From Streptomyces speibonae (GTDB lineage: Bacteria > Actinomycetota > Actinomycetes > Streptomycetales > Streptomycetaceae): DNA of 8,195 bases. Positions 1 through 5,915 of the stretch are shown piece after piece; positions within the stretch are counted from its first letter, which is position 1; each line of letters begins with the position of its first letter. The stretch is from positions 3,198 through 11,392 of the forward strand of contig KL568577.1 in the NCBI GenBank assembly GCA_000715605.1, read 5' to 3'. Below the pieces are notes generated by a model. The model was not told the DNA's origin and searched no databases. It saw nothing but the letters and a program-made list of their open reading frames with translations. The position numbers and the translations under genes are program-made.

Positions 1-4
1 TCAG

Positions 5-23
5 AGATGTGTATAAGAGACAG
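5..23 (+). other. Tn5/Nextera mosaic-end adapter sequence (artefact)
   Basis: The 19 bases AGATGTGTATAAGAGACAG are identical to the Tn5 transposase mosaic end used in Nextera-type sequencing libraries. They sit at the extreme left edge, and the PKS sequence begins directly after them at about base 24. I infer untrimmed adapter at a contig end rather than a biological transposon end. The PKS reading frame happens to stay open through these bases, so automated annotation could wrongly add about seven adapter-encoded residues to the PKS. Bases 1-4 are probably also artefactual. Confidence 0.95.
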
Positions 24-2170
24 ACGTCCCGTTCCGCGGCACGTGCCTCCAGCTCCGCCAGTGCCTCCGGGGCGCCGGCGACCACGACCGACGAGGGACC
101 GTTGACGGTGGCGACCGAGAGCTCGGGGCCGATCAGGGCGCGGACCTGGTCGAGCGGGAGTGGCAACGATGTCATGCCGCCGCGGCCGGCCAGTGCGCGC
201 AGCGTCCTGGCGCGCAGGGCCACCACGCGCGCGCCGTCCTCCAGGGACAGGGCGCCCGCCACCACGGCGGCGGCGACCTCGCCCTGGGAATGGCCGAGCA
301 CCGCGTCGGGGACGACGCCCAGCCCCTGCCATGTCGCGGCGAGCGACACCATCACCGCCCACAGGGCCGGCTGGACGACCTCCGTGCGCGCCAGTGCGCC
401 GGCGTCGCCGAGCACCTCGGCGAGACGCCAGTCGGTGAAGGGTTCCAGGGCCTGCGCGCACTCGTCCATGCGGGCGGCGAAGACGGGGGACTCGTCCATG
501 AGCTGACGCGCCATGCCGACCCACTGCGCCCCCTGGCCGGGGAAGACGAACACCGTCCTGCCCACGGGTGTGGTGGCGTGTCCGGTGACCACGTCCTCGC
601 CGGCCTCGCCCGCCGCCAGCGCCCGCAGACCGGCGGTCCCCAGGGACACCGCACGGTGGTCGAAGAGGGTGCGGGACGACAGCAGGGAACCGCCGAGGTC
701 GACGGGGTCGGTGCCGGGGCGGGCGTCGATCAGGTCGGCGAGCCGCGCGGCCTGTGCGCGCAGTGCGGCAGGGGTCCGCCCGGACACGACCAGGGGTACG
801 GCACCGGGTGACGCGGTGGGTGCCGGGGTGGGTGCCGGGGTCCGCTCGGCGGAGGCCGGGACGGCGGACCCGTCCGGCACGTGGGCGGCCACCACCACGT
901 GGCAGTTGGCACCGCCCAGGCCGAAGGAGCTGACGCCGGCGACCCGGCGGTCGTCGCGCCAGGAACGCGGTCCGGTGACCACCTGGAGGTTCAGTTCGCC
1001 GAGGGGGATGCCGGAGGGCGGCGCGTCGAAGTTGAGGCTGGCCGGGATGGTGCCGTGGCGCACCGCCAGGACGGTCTTGAGCAGACCGACGACACCGGCG
1101 GCGCTCTCCAGGTGACCGACGTTGGTCTTGGCCGAGCCGACGAGGAGGGGCGCGCCGGCCGGCCGCTCGGCGCCGGTCGAGGCCCCGAGGGCGGCCGCCT
1201 CGACGGGGTCGCCGGCCTTGGTGCCCGTGCCGTGCAGTTCGACGTAGTCGACGTCGGCCGACGACACGCCGGCCGCCCGCCGGGCCAGCGCCACCACCTC
1301 GCGCTGTGCCGTGACGTCGGGCACGGTCAGCGCGCTGCCGTCGCCGTCGTGGTTGACGGCGCTGCCGAGGAGCACGGCGTGCACGGTGTCGCCGTCGGCG
1401 ACGGCCCGGTCGAGCAGCTTCAGCAGCAACAGGCCGCCGCCCTCACCGCGCACATAGCCGTCCGCCCGTGCGTCGAAGGTGTGACAGCGTCCGGTCGGGG
1501 AGAGGGCGCCGACCCCCGCGGCGACCAGCGCGGTGTCGAGTGCCAGGTTGAGGCTGACGCCGCCGGCCAGCGCGGTGACGGACTCGCCGCTGCGCAGGCT
1601 CCGCCCGGCGAGATGCACGGCGACCAGCGACGACGACTGGCCGGTGTCGACGAGCTGGCTCGGGCCGCGCAGGCCGAGGGTGTGCGAGAGCCGGTTGGCG
1701 ATGAGGGCCCGCTGGGTGCCGGCCAGCGTGTGGTGCGTGATCGCGGTGGCCGACTGCCGCCGCAGCGTGGCGTAGTCGTCCCCGCCCGCGCCGATGAACA
1801 CGCCGGTGCGGGTGCCCGCGAGCGCGGCGGGCAGCAGACCCGCGTGCTCGACGGCCTCCCAGCCCAGTTCCAGGGCGAGCCGCTGCTGCGGGTCCATCGC
1901 GGCGGCTTCGCGGGGCGAGACGCCGAAGAAGGCCGCGTCGAAGGCGTCGGGGTGCTCGATGAATCCGCCCCATCGCGCGCTCGCGGCGTGCGGGGTCGCG
2001 GCGGCGTCGAGCTGGGCGGCCGTCCAGCGGTCCGCCGGCGCTTCGGTGATGGCGTGCCGTCCGTCGAGCAGCAGCCGCCAGAAAGCGTCGGGGTCGGGCG
2101 CTCCGGGCAGACGGCACGAATAGCCGATGACCGCGATGGCATCCTGCGACGGGACCGTTCTGGTCAACAC
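24..2170 (-). CDS. Modular type I polyketide synthase, loading module KSQ-AT (partial, 3' end missing)
   Basis: This is the start of a type I modular PKS; about 715 codons are present. Numbering from a GTG at 2168-2170, a ketosynthase fills about residues 8-430. Its active-site segment reads VDTGQSSSL with Gln at 178 where condensing ketosynthases have Cys, while the two catalytic His are kept (H313 in ELHGTGT, H353 in NVGHLE). A Cys-to-Gln change is the hallmark of KSQ domains, which decarboxylate a loaded (methyl)malonyl group to make the starter. A Pro/Ala/Thr-rich linker follows, then an acyltransferase from about 538 with GQGAQ, TEVVQ (596-600) and GHSQGE (nucleophile S628). The last two motifs favour methylmalonyl-CoA, hence a propionate starter; the confirming YASH/HAFH motif would lie just beyond the left edge. 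There is no N-terminal docking helix, as expected for the first PKS protein. An in-frame TGA at 2198-2200 leaves only GTG 2170 or TTG 2167 as starts; TTG has the better ribosome-site spacing. Confidence 0.95.
815..841. repeat. 12-base tandem repeat in the KS-AT linker
   Basis: The unit GGTGGGTGCCGG occurs twice in perfect tandem (815-826, 827-838), followed by GGT. On the minus strand it encodes an Ala-Pro-Thr repeat in the flexible linker after the ketosynthase. It keeps the reading frame and is probably an ordinary slippage product in a low-constraint linker. Confidence 0.7.
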
Positions 2171-2173
2171 CTG

Positions 2174-2196
2174 CTCCTCAAAATTCTCCTCAAATT
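2174..2196 (-). promoter_or_regulatory. Duplicated ribosome-binding site of the PKS gene
   Basis: On the minus strand the sequence reads AATTTGAGGAG (2196-2186) followed directly by AATTTTGAGGAG (2185-2174), a tandem duplication of a GAGGAG Shine-Dalgarno. The proximal copy ends 3 bases before the GTG at 2168-2170 and 6 bases before the TTG at 2165-2167. On spacing, TTG fits the proximal copy better, while the distal copy is too far (15 bases) from GTG. The AT-rich spacers should keep the site unstructured. Confidence 0.65.
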
Positions 2197-2289
2197 CTCA
2201 CCCTGGCCCCAGGAGGAACTCCGGAAACATCGTCAGGTCATCTTTTTTCCTGTGAACCGCCGCGTGCGGGGAAACCGTAATACCGCCTC

Positions 2290-2319
2290 TTTATCACTGC
2301 GGAGAGAGCGATGCCGCAA
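2290..2319 (-). promoter_or_regulatory. Candidate promoter of the PKS gene
   Basis: On the minus strand a -35-like TTGCGG (2319-2314) is followed after 18 bases by a -10-like GATAAA (2295-2290). This would place transcription start near 2283 and give a leader of about 115 bases before the PKS start. It resembles housekeeping-sigma promoters only moderately, so the call is tentative. The -10 overlaps the GCAGTGATAA element that also occurs in front of the opposite operon. Confidence 0.35.
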
Positions 2320-2387
2320 CATGCTCCATCATCCGCGGGCCGGGCAGCCGACGGCCGATCATGCCATCAACTCTCTTACGGGACAAG

Positions 2388-2410
2388 GGTGTTCTGAAAC
2401 CGGCAACACC
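2388..2410. repeat. Inverted repeat GGTGTT-N11-AACACC
   Basis: Perfect 6-base arms at 2388-2393 and 2405-2410 are separated by 11 bases, giving a 23-base operator-sized dyad. It lies upstream of the candidate PKS promoter on the minus strand, so a regulator bound here could act on the PKS gene. No matching regulator gene is in the window, and 6-base arms can arise by chance. Confidence 0.35.
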
Positions 2411-2585
2411 AAGCCGCCGGACGCCATACGAGGAAAGGAACAAGCCACTCCCTCGCACGGACCCCCCTCGCGTCCGATTGCGGGCCATTAGCGTCAGTTA
2501 ATTGCCCCTTATTCACTCAATGATCGAAGCTATTCAGCACACATTCCCCTGCGGTTGGCCGGATCGAATACCTTGACTCCACCCG

Positions 2586-2615
2586 TTGATTACTTCTCGC
2601 ACATGATCCTTTACT
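2586..2615 (+). promoter_or_regulatory. Candidate promoter of the methoxymalonyl-ACP operon
   Basis: A -35-like TTGATT (2586-2591) and -10-like TTTACT (2610-2615) are spaced by 18 bases, each matching four of six consensus positions. Transcription would start near 2622 and leave a leader of about 250 bases. A second possible -10, TAGACT at 2699-2704, lies nearer the gene but has no clear -35. Neither can be decided from sequence alone. Confidence 0.3.
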
Positions 2616-2661
2616 TGCAGTGATAACGGCTTGGCGGACGTCATTTCATCGCGTCGCCGAT

Positions 2662-2691
2662 TCCTGAAGTCGGACGGTGCGTGATTCAGGA
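2662..2691. repeat. Inverted repeat TCCTGAA-N16-TTCAGGA
   Basis: Perfect 7-base arms lie at 2662-2668 and 2685-2691, with centres 23 bases apart, about two helical turns. The right arm ends 8 bases before the -10-like TAGACT (2699-2704), so the dyad covers the place where a -35 would be. That layout fits an operator for the methyltransferase-led operon, either an activator site replacing a weak -35 or a repressor site. Confidence 0.45.
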
Positions 2692-2869
2692 CGGCTCGTA
2701 GACTGACCGCCGCCCGGTCCGACGACAACGTGCGTCAGCCAGTGGTGCGTTGGGGCCGGCAAGGGCACCGCGGCGTCGCGCCACGCGCGGGCCGGACGGA
2801 ACGACCCGCACGCCCCGACGAGCCGGGGTCTGCACGGCACGGATGGACGCACCCCGATGGGAATCGACG

Positions 2870-3538
2870 ATGGCTGAACAGCTCGTTGCCTCCGACGCTC
2901 TGCACGCCTACTTACGCAAGGTCTCCCTGCGGGAGGACGACGTACTCAGCGACCTGCGCGAGTTCACCGCGCAACTGCCCGCGGGGGCCGCGATGCAGGT
3001 GTCGGCCGAAGAAGGCCAGCTGCTCGCCCTCCTGGTGCGCCTCACGGGCGCGGTCAACGTGCTGGAGATCGGCACCTTCACCGGCTACAGCACCCTGTGC
3101 ATGGCACGCGCTCTGCCGCCCGGGGGCCGGCTGACCACGTGCGACATCACCGACCGGTGGCCCGACATCGCGGCCCGGTACTGGCGGAAGGCAGGCGTCG
3201 ACGACCGCATCGAACCGCGGATCGGCGATGCCGGCGCAACACTCGACGCACTGCGCCTGGAGCGCGGGCAGGACCACTTCGACCTGGTGTTCATCGACGC
3301 CGACAAGAGCAACTACCGGCGCTACTACGAGAAGTCACTGGATCTGCTGCGGCCCGGCGGTCTCGTGGTGGTGGACAACACCCTGTTCTTCGGACGGGTG
3401 GTGGACCCCGGCGCCCAGGACGCCGACACCGTCGCGATCCGGGAGTTCAACACGTTTCTGCACGGCGACGAGCGAGTCGACGTGTCCCTGCTGCCGATGG
3501 CCGACGGCATCACCCTCGCCCGCAAACAAACCGTCTGA
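2870..3538 (+). CDS. fkbG: SAM-dependent O-methyltransferase, FkbG type (hydroxymalonyl-ACP 2-O-methylation)
   Basis: The 222-residue protein has the size and motifs of the metal-dependent caffeoyl-CoA O-methyltransferase-like family: SAM motif [10 protein letters not shown] at 65-74, acidic residue D92, FIDADK at 141-146, and VVVDN ending at 170, which carry the metal-binding Asp/Asn residues. In methoxymalonyl-ACP pathways such a protein methylates the 2-hydroxyl of hydroxymalonyl-ACP, and the four downstream genes support that role. The ATG at 2870 is chosen because family similarity appears to begin soon after it; an in-frame ATG at 2843 or 2750 would add a Pro/Arg-rich, unconvincing extension. 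The ribosome site is weak (GGGA at about 2859-2862). Codon 15 is TTA, so translation may depend on the bldA tRNA. It is the first gene of the operon and is separated from the next by 156 bases. Confidence 0.92.
   Translation: MAEQLVASDALHAYLRKVSLREDDVLSDLREFTAQLPAGAAMQVSAEEGQLLALLVRLTGAVNVLEIGTFTGYSTLCMARALPPGGRLTTCDITDRWPDIAARYWRKAGVDDRIEPRIGDAGATLDALRLERGQDHFDLVFIDADKSNYRRYYEKSLDLLRPGGLVVVDNTLFFGRVVDPGAQDADTVAIREFNTFLHGDERVDVSLLPMADGITLARKQTV
2912..2914 (+). promoter_or_regulatory. TTA (bldA-type) codon at residue 15 of the O-methyltransferase
   Basis: Codon 15 of the methyltransferase is TTA (Leu). I find no other in-frame TTA in the genes of this window. In Streptomyces TTA codons are read by the bldA tRNA, which matures late in development, so they commonly delay antibiotic gene expression. 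Its position near the 5' end of the first operon gene would make it an effective gate. The codon is seen directly; the regulatory effect is inferred. Confidence 0.8.
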
Positions 3539-3584
3539 AACCCCGCCGCACCCCGGCCGGTGGCGCGTTCCACGCGGCGAACGG

Positions 3585-3630
3585 CCCCTCTTCCTCTCCC
3601 TCCCCTTCCCTCCCCTCCCCTCCCCTCCCC
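3585..3630. repeat. 46-base pyrimidine tract with TCCCC repeats (G-quadruplex motif on the minus strand)
   Basis: Bases 3585-3630 are entirely C and T on the plus strand and end in four perfect TCCCC units (3611-3630). The minus strand therefore carries four GGGG runs separated by single A bases, a textbook intramolecular G-quadruplex motif, with further GGG runs beyond. It lies in the 156-base gap between the methyltransferase and dehydrogenase genes, where most other junctions of this operon overlap. The minus strand is the template for the operon, so a quadruplex there could slow RNA polymerase. Confidence 0.85.
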
Positions 3631-3694
3631 GGCGCGGTGGCCGACGTGCCCGGGGGAACAACCGTGCCATGACCCACAGAAGGCAGGAAACGCG

Positions 3695-4549
3695 ATGACG
3701 ACCGAGCCGATCACGGTTCTCGGTGCCGGTGTGATGGGCGTGGGTATCACCGCACTGCTGGCCGGCCACGGCCTGCCCGTACGACTGGTGGACACCGCCC
3801 CGGAGCAGCTGACGCGGGCCCCCGGCCGGATCCGGCAGGAACTGCGTACGGCCCACCTGATGGGCGCGCTGCCGCCGGACCGGGAACAGGGCGAGGTGAG
3901 CCCGCACTCCGGTGTGTCCGCCGCCCGCGGCGCCCGGCTGGTGATCGAAGCGATCACCGAGGACACCGGCCTGAAGAAGGCGGTGCTGTCCGAGGTGTCC
4001 GCACAGGTCTCCCCGGGCACCCCGATCGTCTCCAACACCTCCTCGATCCCCATCGACGAGCTGGCCGAGGCCGTGCGGCACCCCGGCGACCTGATCGGCA
4101 CCCACTTCATGAACCCGCCGGCCCTGATCACCACCGTCGAGGTCGTCCGCGGTGCGCGCACCCGGGAGGCGACCCTGGACGCCGTACGCGGCCTGCTGCG
4201 CGAGGTCGGCCGCAGGCCCGTGGTGGTCCGCGACGCGCCCGGCTTCGTCACCAGCCGGCTGCTGCATCCGATGATCAATCAGGCGGCGCGGCTGGTGCAG
4301 GAGGGCACGGCCTCCGCCGAGGACGTCGACGCCCTGATGCTGGGCTGCCTCGGCCACCGCACCGGACCGCTGCGTACGGCGGACCTGATCGGAATCGACA
4401 ACCTGGTCGACTCCCTGTGGGTGCTGCTGAAGCGCACCGGCGACGAGGCATGCCGCCCCTGCGACCTGCTGCTGCGCAAGGCCGCCGACGGCCACCACGG
4501 CCGCAAGACCGGACAAGGTTTCTACACGTACGAGGAGAGCGCGACATGA
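3695..4549 (+). CDS. fkbK: 3-hydroxyacyl-CoA dehydrogenase-like enzyme, FkbK type (glyceryl-ACP oxidation)
   Basis: The 284-residue protein has the usual length and two-domain layout of 3-hydroxyacyl-CoA dehydrogenases. An N-terminal Rossmann fold has the NAD-binding GAGVMG at 10-15 and D33 at the end of the second strand. The catalytic region has NTSSI (S116), THFMNPP (H137) and E149, matching the family Ser/His/Glu pattern, and a C-terminal helical domain ends in KTGQGFYTYE. In PGFVTSR the residue usually given as catalytic Asn is Ser (S187), a variation I believe is common in this subgroup. In the methoxymalonyl pathway it is assigned the first oxidation of glyceryl-ACP, from primary alcohol to aldehyde. 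The ATG at 3695 follows a GGAAA-type ribosome site; the longer frame from 3560 would translate the pyrimidine tract and is rejected. Its stop overlaps the ACP start (ATGA), implying translational coupling. Confidence 0.93.
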   Translation: MTTEPITVLGAGVMGVGITALLAGHGLPVRLVDTAPEQLTRAPGRIRQELRTAHLMGALPPDREQGEVSPHSGVSAARGARLVIEAITEDTGLKKAVLSEVSAQVSPGTPIVSNTSSIPIDELAEAVRHPGDLIGTHFMNPPALITTVEVVRGARTREATLDAVRGLLREVGRRPVVVRDAPGFVTSRLLHPMINQAARLVQEGTASAEDVDALMLGCLGHRTGPLRTADLIGIDNLVDSLWVLLKRTGDEACRPCDLLLRKAADGHHGRKTGQGFYTYEESAT

Positions 4550-4812
4550 CCGCCCCCACCGACCGACCCACGGACGTCCAGTCGGCCATTTCGGCCTTCA
4601 TCGAGACCAGGACCAGGACGACCCCGGAGCCCGACGTCGACATCTTCGCGGCCGGCGGACTCTCCTCGCTGTTCGCCATGGAACTGGTGGTCCATCTGGA
4701 GAAGACCTTCGGCATCGCCATCAGCGGCGCCGACATGCGCCTGGACAACTTCCGGACGGTCGACTCGATGGTCGGGCTCGTGACCCGGCTGGGCGGACGC
4801 GTCGATGCCTGA
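4546..4812 (+). CDS. fkbJ: Free-standing acyl carrier protein, FkbJ type
   Basis: This 88-residue protein is a discrete acyl carrier protein. The phosphopantetheine attachment region reads GGLSSLFAMELV around 37-48, with S41 as the expected modified serine. The usual DSL triplet is SSL here. It is followed by the helix HLEKTFGI, typical of carrier proteins. Its role would be to hold the glyceryl unit delivered by FkbH while it is oxidised and methylated, and then to present methoxymalonyl to the PKS acyltransferase. It starts in a 4-base ATGA overlap with the dehydrogenase gene and ends in an 8-base overlap with the flavoprotein gene, so these three products are probably made in coupled amounts. 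Confidence 0.93.
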   Translation: MTAPTDRPTDVQSAISAFIETRTRTTPEPDVDIFAAGGLSSLFAMELVVHLEKTFGIAISGADMRLDNFRTVDSMVGLVTRLGGRVDA

Positions 4813-5902
4813 CCGGCTCGCGGCCGAGATCACCGAGCTGGTCGGTGACCAGGCGGACGGCTGGGACCGCAGCGGGCTGATCCCGCACGAGCTGCTGCGG
4901 AAGATGTCCGGCCGCGGCCTGCTCTGCGCCCAGGTGCCCGAGGAGTACGGCGGTCTCGGCCTGAACAGCGCCCAGGGCGGTGAACTCACCGCGCGGGCCG
5001 GGAGTCTGTGCAGCTCGCTGCGGAGCGTGATGACCTCGCAGGGCATGGCCGCGTGGGCCCTTCAGCGACTCGGTGACGCCGAGCAGCGCAGCGGCCTGCT
5101 GGGCGGTCTGGTCCGGGGCCGGCTGGCCGCCGTCGGCTTCTCCGAGGCGGACGCCGGCAGCGACGTCACCGCGATGCGCACCACCATCCGGCGCGACGGC
5201 GGCGACGTGGTGGTCGACGGGGTCAAGACGTGGATCACCGCGGCCCGCTACGCCGACGAACTCGTGATCTTCGGACGGTACGAGGACGGCGGTGCGGTCG
5301 TCGCGATTCCCGCGGACACTCCCGGTGTCACCATCGAGCCGGTTCCCGATCCGCTGGGCTGCCGGGCCGCCGGACACTCCCACATCCGGCTGGACGAGGT
5401 CCGGGTACCCGCACGGCGGCTGCTGGACGGCGCGGGCATGCCCCTCCCGCTGCTGATCACCCTCGTCCTGGCGTACGGCCGGATGTCCGTGGGCTGGGGC
5501 TGCGTGGGTATCCTCCGCGGCTGCCTGGCCGCAGCGGGCGCCCACGCGCGCTCTCGCCGTCAGTTCGGCAAGCCCCTGGGGGAACACCAACTGGTCGGGC
5601 GGCACCTCGCCGGACTGCTGGTCTCCGAGCAGATCGCCACCCGGGCGTGTGAGCACGCGAGCGCGCTGTGGGACGCGAACGCCCCGGACGCGGTCACCGC
5701 CACCGTCCTGGCCAAGCACGTCGGTGCCACGCAGGCCGCACAGGGTGCCGCGGCGGCGGTCCAGATCCTGGGCTCGGCCGGCGCGGACAACAGTTCCCTG
5801 GTGGCCCGGGCCTACCGGGACGCCAAGCTGATGGAAATCATCGAGGGCAGCAACGAGCTGTGCCAGGTCATGCTGGCCGAGCACGTGCTGTCACGCTCGT
5901 AG
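4805..5902 (+). CDS. fkbI: Acyl-CoA dehydrogenase-like flavoprotein, FkbI type
   Basis: The 365-residue protein is close to the standard acyl-CoA dehydrogenase length, with the N-terminal helical part, middle barrel and C-terminal helical domain recognisable. The flavin/substrate signature GFSEADAGSD lies at 111-120, the SRRQFGKPLGEHQLV segment at about 250-264, and the C-terminal signature EIIEGSNELCQ at 344-354, where E347 is the expected catalytic base. In methoxymalonyl-ACP pathways FkbI homologues act with the hydroxyacyl dehydrogenase to bring the C3 aldehyde to the carboxylate, giving hydroxymalonyl-ACP. This is not classical alpha-beta desaturation. The start ATG overlaps the ACP stop by 8 bases (ATGCCTGA). 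The next gene starts 13 bases downstream, behind a strong ribosome site that begins inside this gene's stop codon. Confidence 0.93.
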   Translation: MPDRLAAEITELVGDQADGWDRSGLIPHELLRKMSGRGLLCAQVPEEYGGLGLNSAQGGELTARAGSLCSSLRSVMTSQGMAAWALQRLGDAEQRSGLLGGLVRGRLAAVGFSEADAGSDVTAMRTTIRRDGGDVVVDGVKTWITAARYADELVIFGRYEDGGAVVAIPADTPGVTIEPVPDPLGCRAAGHSHIRLDEVRVPARRLLDGAGMPLPLLITLVLAYGRMSVGWGCVGILRGCLAAAGAHARSRRQFGKPLGEHQLVGRHLAGLLVSEQIATRACEHASALWDANAPDAVTATVLAKHVGATQAAQGAAAAVQILGSAGADNSSLVARAYRDAKLMEIIEGSNELCQVMLAEHVLSRS

Positions 5903-5908
5903 GAGGAG
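5901..5908 (+). promoter_or_regulatory. Strong ribosome-binding site of fkbH
   Basis: AGGAGGAG begins inside the TAG stop of the flavoprotein gene and ends 7 bases before the fkbH ATG at 5916. It is the strongest Shine-Dalgarno in the operon and fixes the fkbH start. Confidence 0.85.
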
Positions 5909-5915
5909 ACGGCCG

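Larger units (their letters stand above)
2291..2626. repeat. Outward-facing identical 10-mers GCAGTGATAA in the divergent promoter region
   Basis: GCAGTGATAA occurs on the minus strand at 2300-2291 and on the plus strand at 2617-2626. Each copy points toward the gene it precedes, PKS to the left and methoxymalonyl operon to the right. The copies could be a shared -10 element or a binding site for one activator of both transcripts. A 10-base match somewhere in a 700-base region is not rare, so the symmetric orientation is the main support. Confidence 0.4.
2171..2869. other. Divergent intergenic regulatory region
   Basis: This 699-base gap separates the PKS gene (leftward) from the methoxymalonyl-ACP operon (rightward). 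The part from about 2171 to 2700 is clearly richer in A and T than the flanking genes and has runs such as TCTTTTTTCC near 2241-2250. I see no convincing gene here: the short open frames lack ribosome sites and recognisable products. It holds candidate promoters in both directions, a pair of identical 10-mers facing outward, and two inverted repeats, all listed separately. Bases 2705-2869 return to high GC and are probably the untranslated leader of the methyltransferase gene. Confidence 0.8.

Noticed and set aside
1420..2142. Minus-strand open frames of 240 and 224 codons overlapping the KS region
   Set aside because: They are other-frame shadows of the PKS (Arg/Ala/Ser/Pro-rich). The true frame carries all catalytic motifs in one register from 2170 to 24.
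2202..2216. AGGAGG on the plus strand and short CCTGG/CCAGG palindrome near the PKS start
   Set aside because: No start codon follows the AGGAGG at a usable distance, and the 5-base arms with a 2-base loop are too small to mean much.
2294..2488. 64-codon minus-strand frame in the intergenic region
   Set aside because: No ribosome site before the ATG, no recognisable motif, and it overlaps candidate promoter elements.
881..2491. Long plus-strand open frame (536 codons) opposite the PKS gene
   Set aside because: It is an antisense shadow of the high-GC PKS coding sequence: Gly/Arg/Val-rich with no domain motifs, while the minus strand encodes clear KS and AT domains.
2534..2728. 64-codon minus-strand frame in the intergenic region
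   Set aside because: It needs a TTG start without a ribosome site and covers the inverted repeat and promoter-like elements; probably non-coding.
2750..2869. 40-residue N-terminal extension of the O-methyltransferase from an upstream ATG
   Set aside because: The extension is Arg/Pro/Thr-rich and unlike the family. The 222-residue form from 2870 has the usual length.
3560..3694. 45-residue N-terminal extension of the dehydrogenase
   Set aside because: It would translate the pyrimidine tract into a Pro/Leu/Ser repeat. The NAD-binding fold begins just after the ATG at 3695.
3325..4516. Long minus-strand frames (317 and 393 codons) opposite the methyltransferase and dehydrogenase genes
   Set aside because: Antisense shadows of high-GC coding sequence with no family motifs.
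4721..5884. 387-codon minus-strand frame opposite the flavoprotein gene
   Set aside because: Shadow of the acyl-CoA dehydrogenase-like gene, whose plus-strand signatures are unambiguous.
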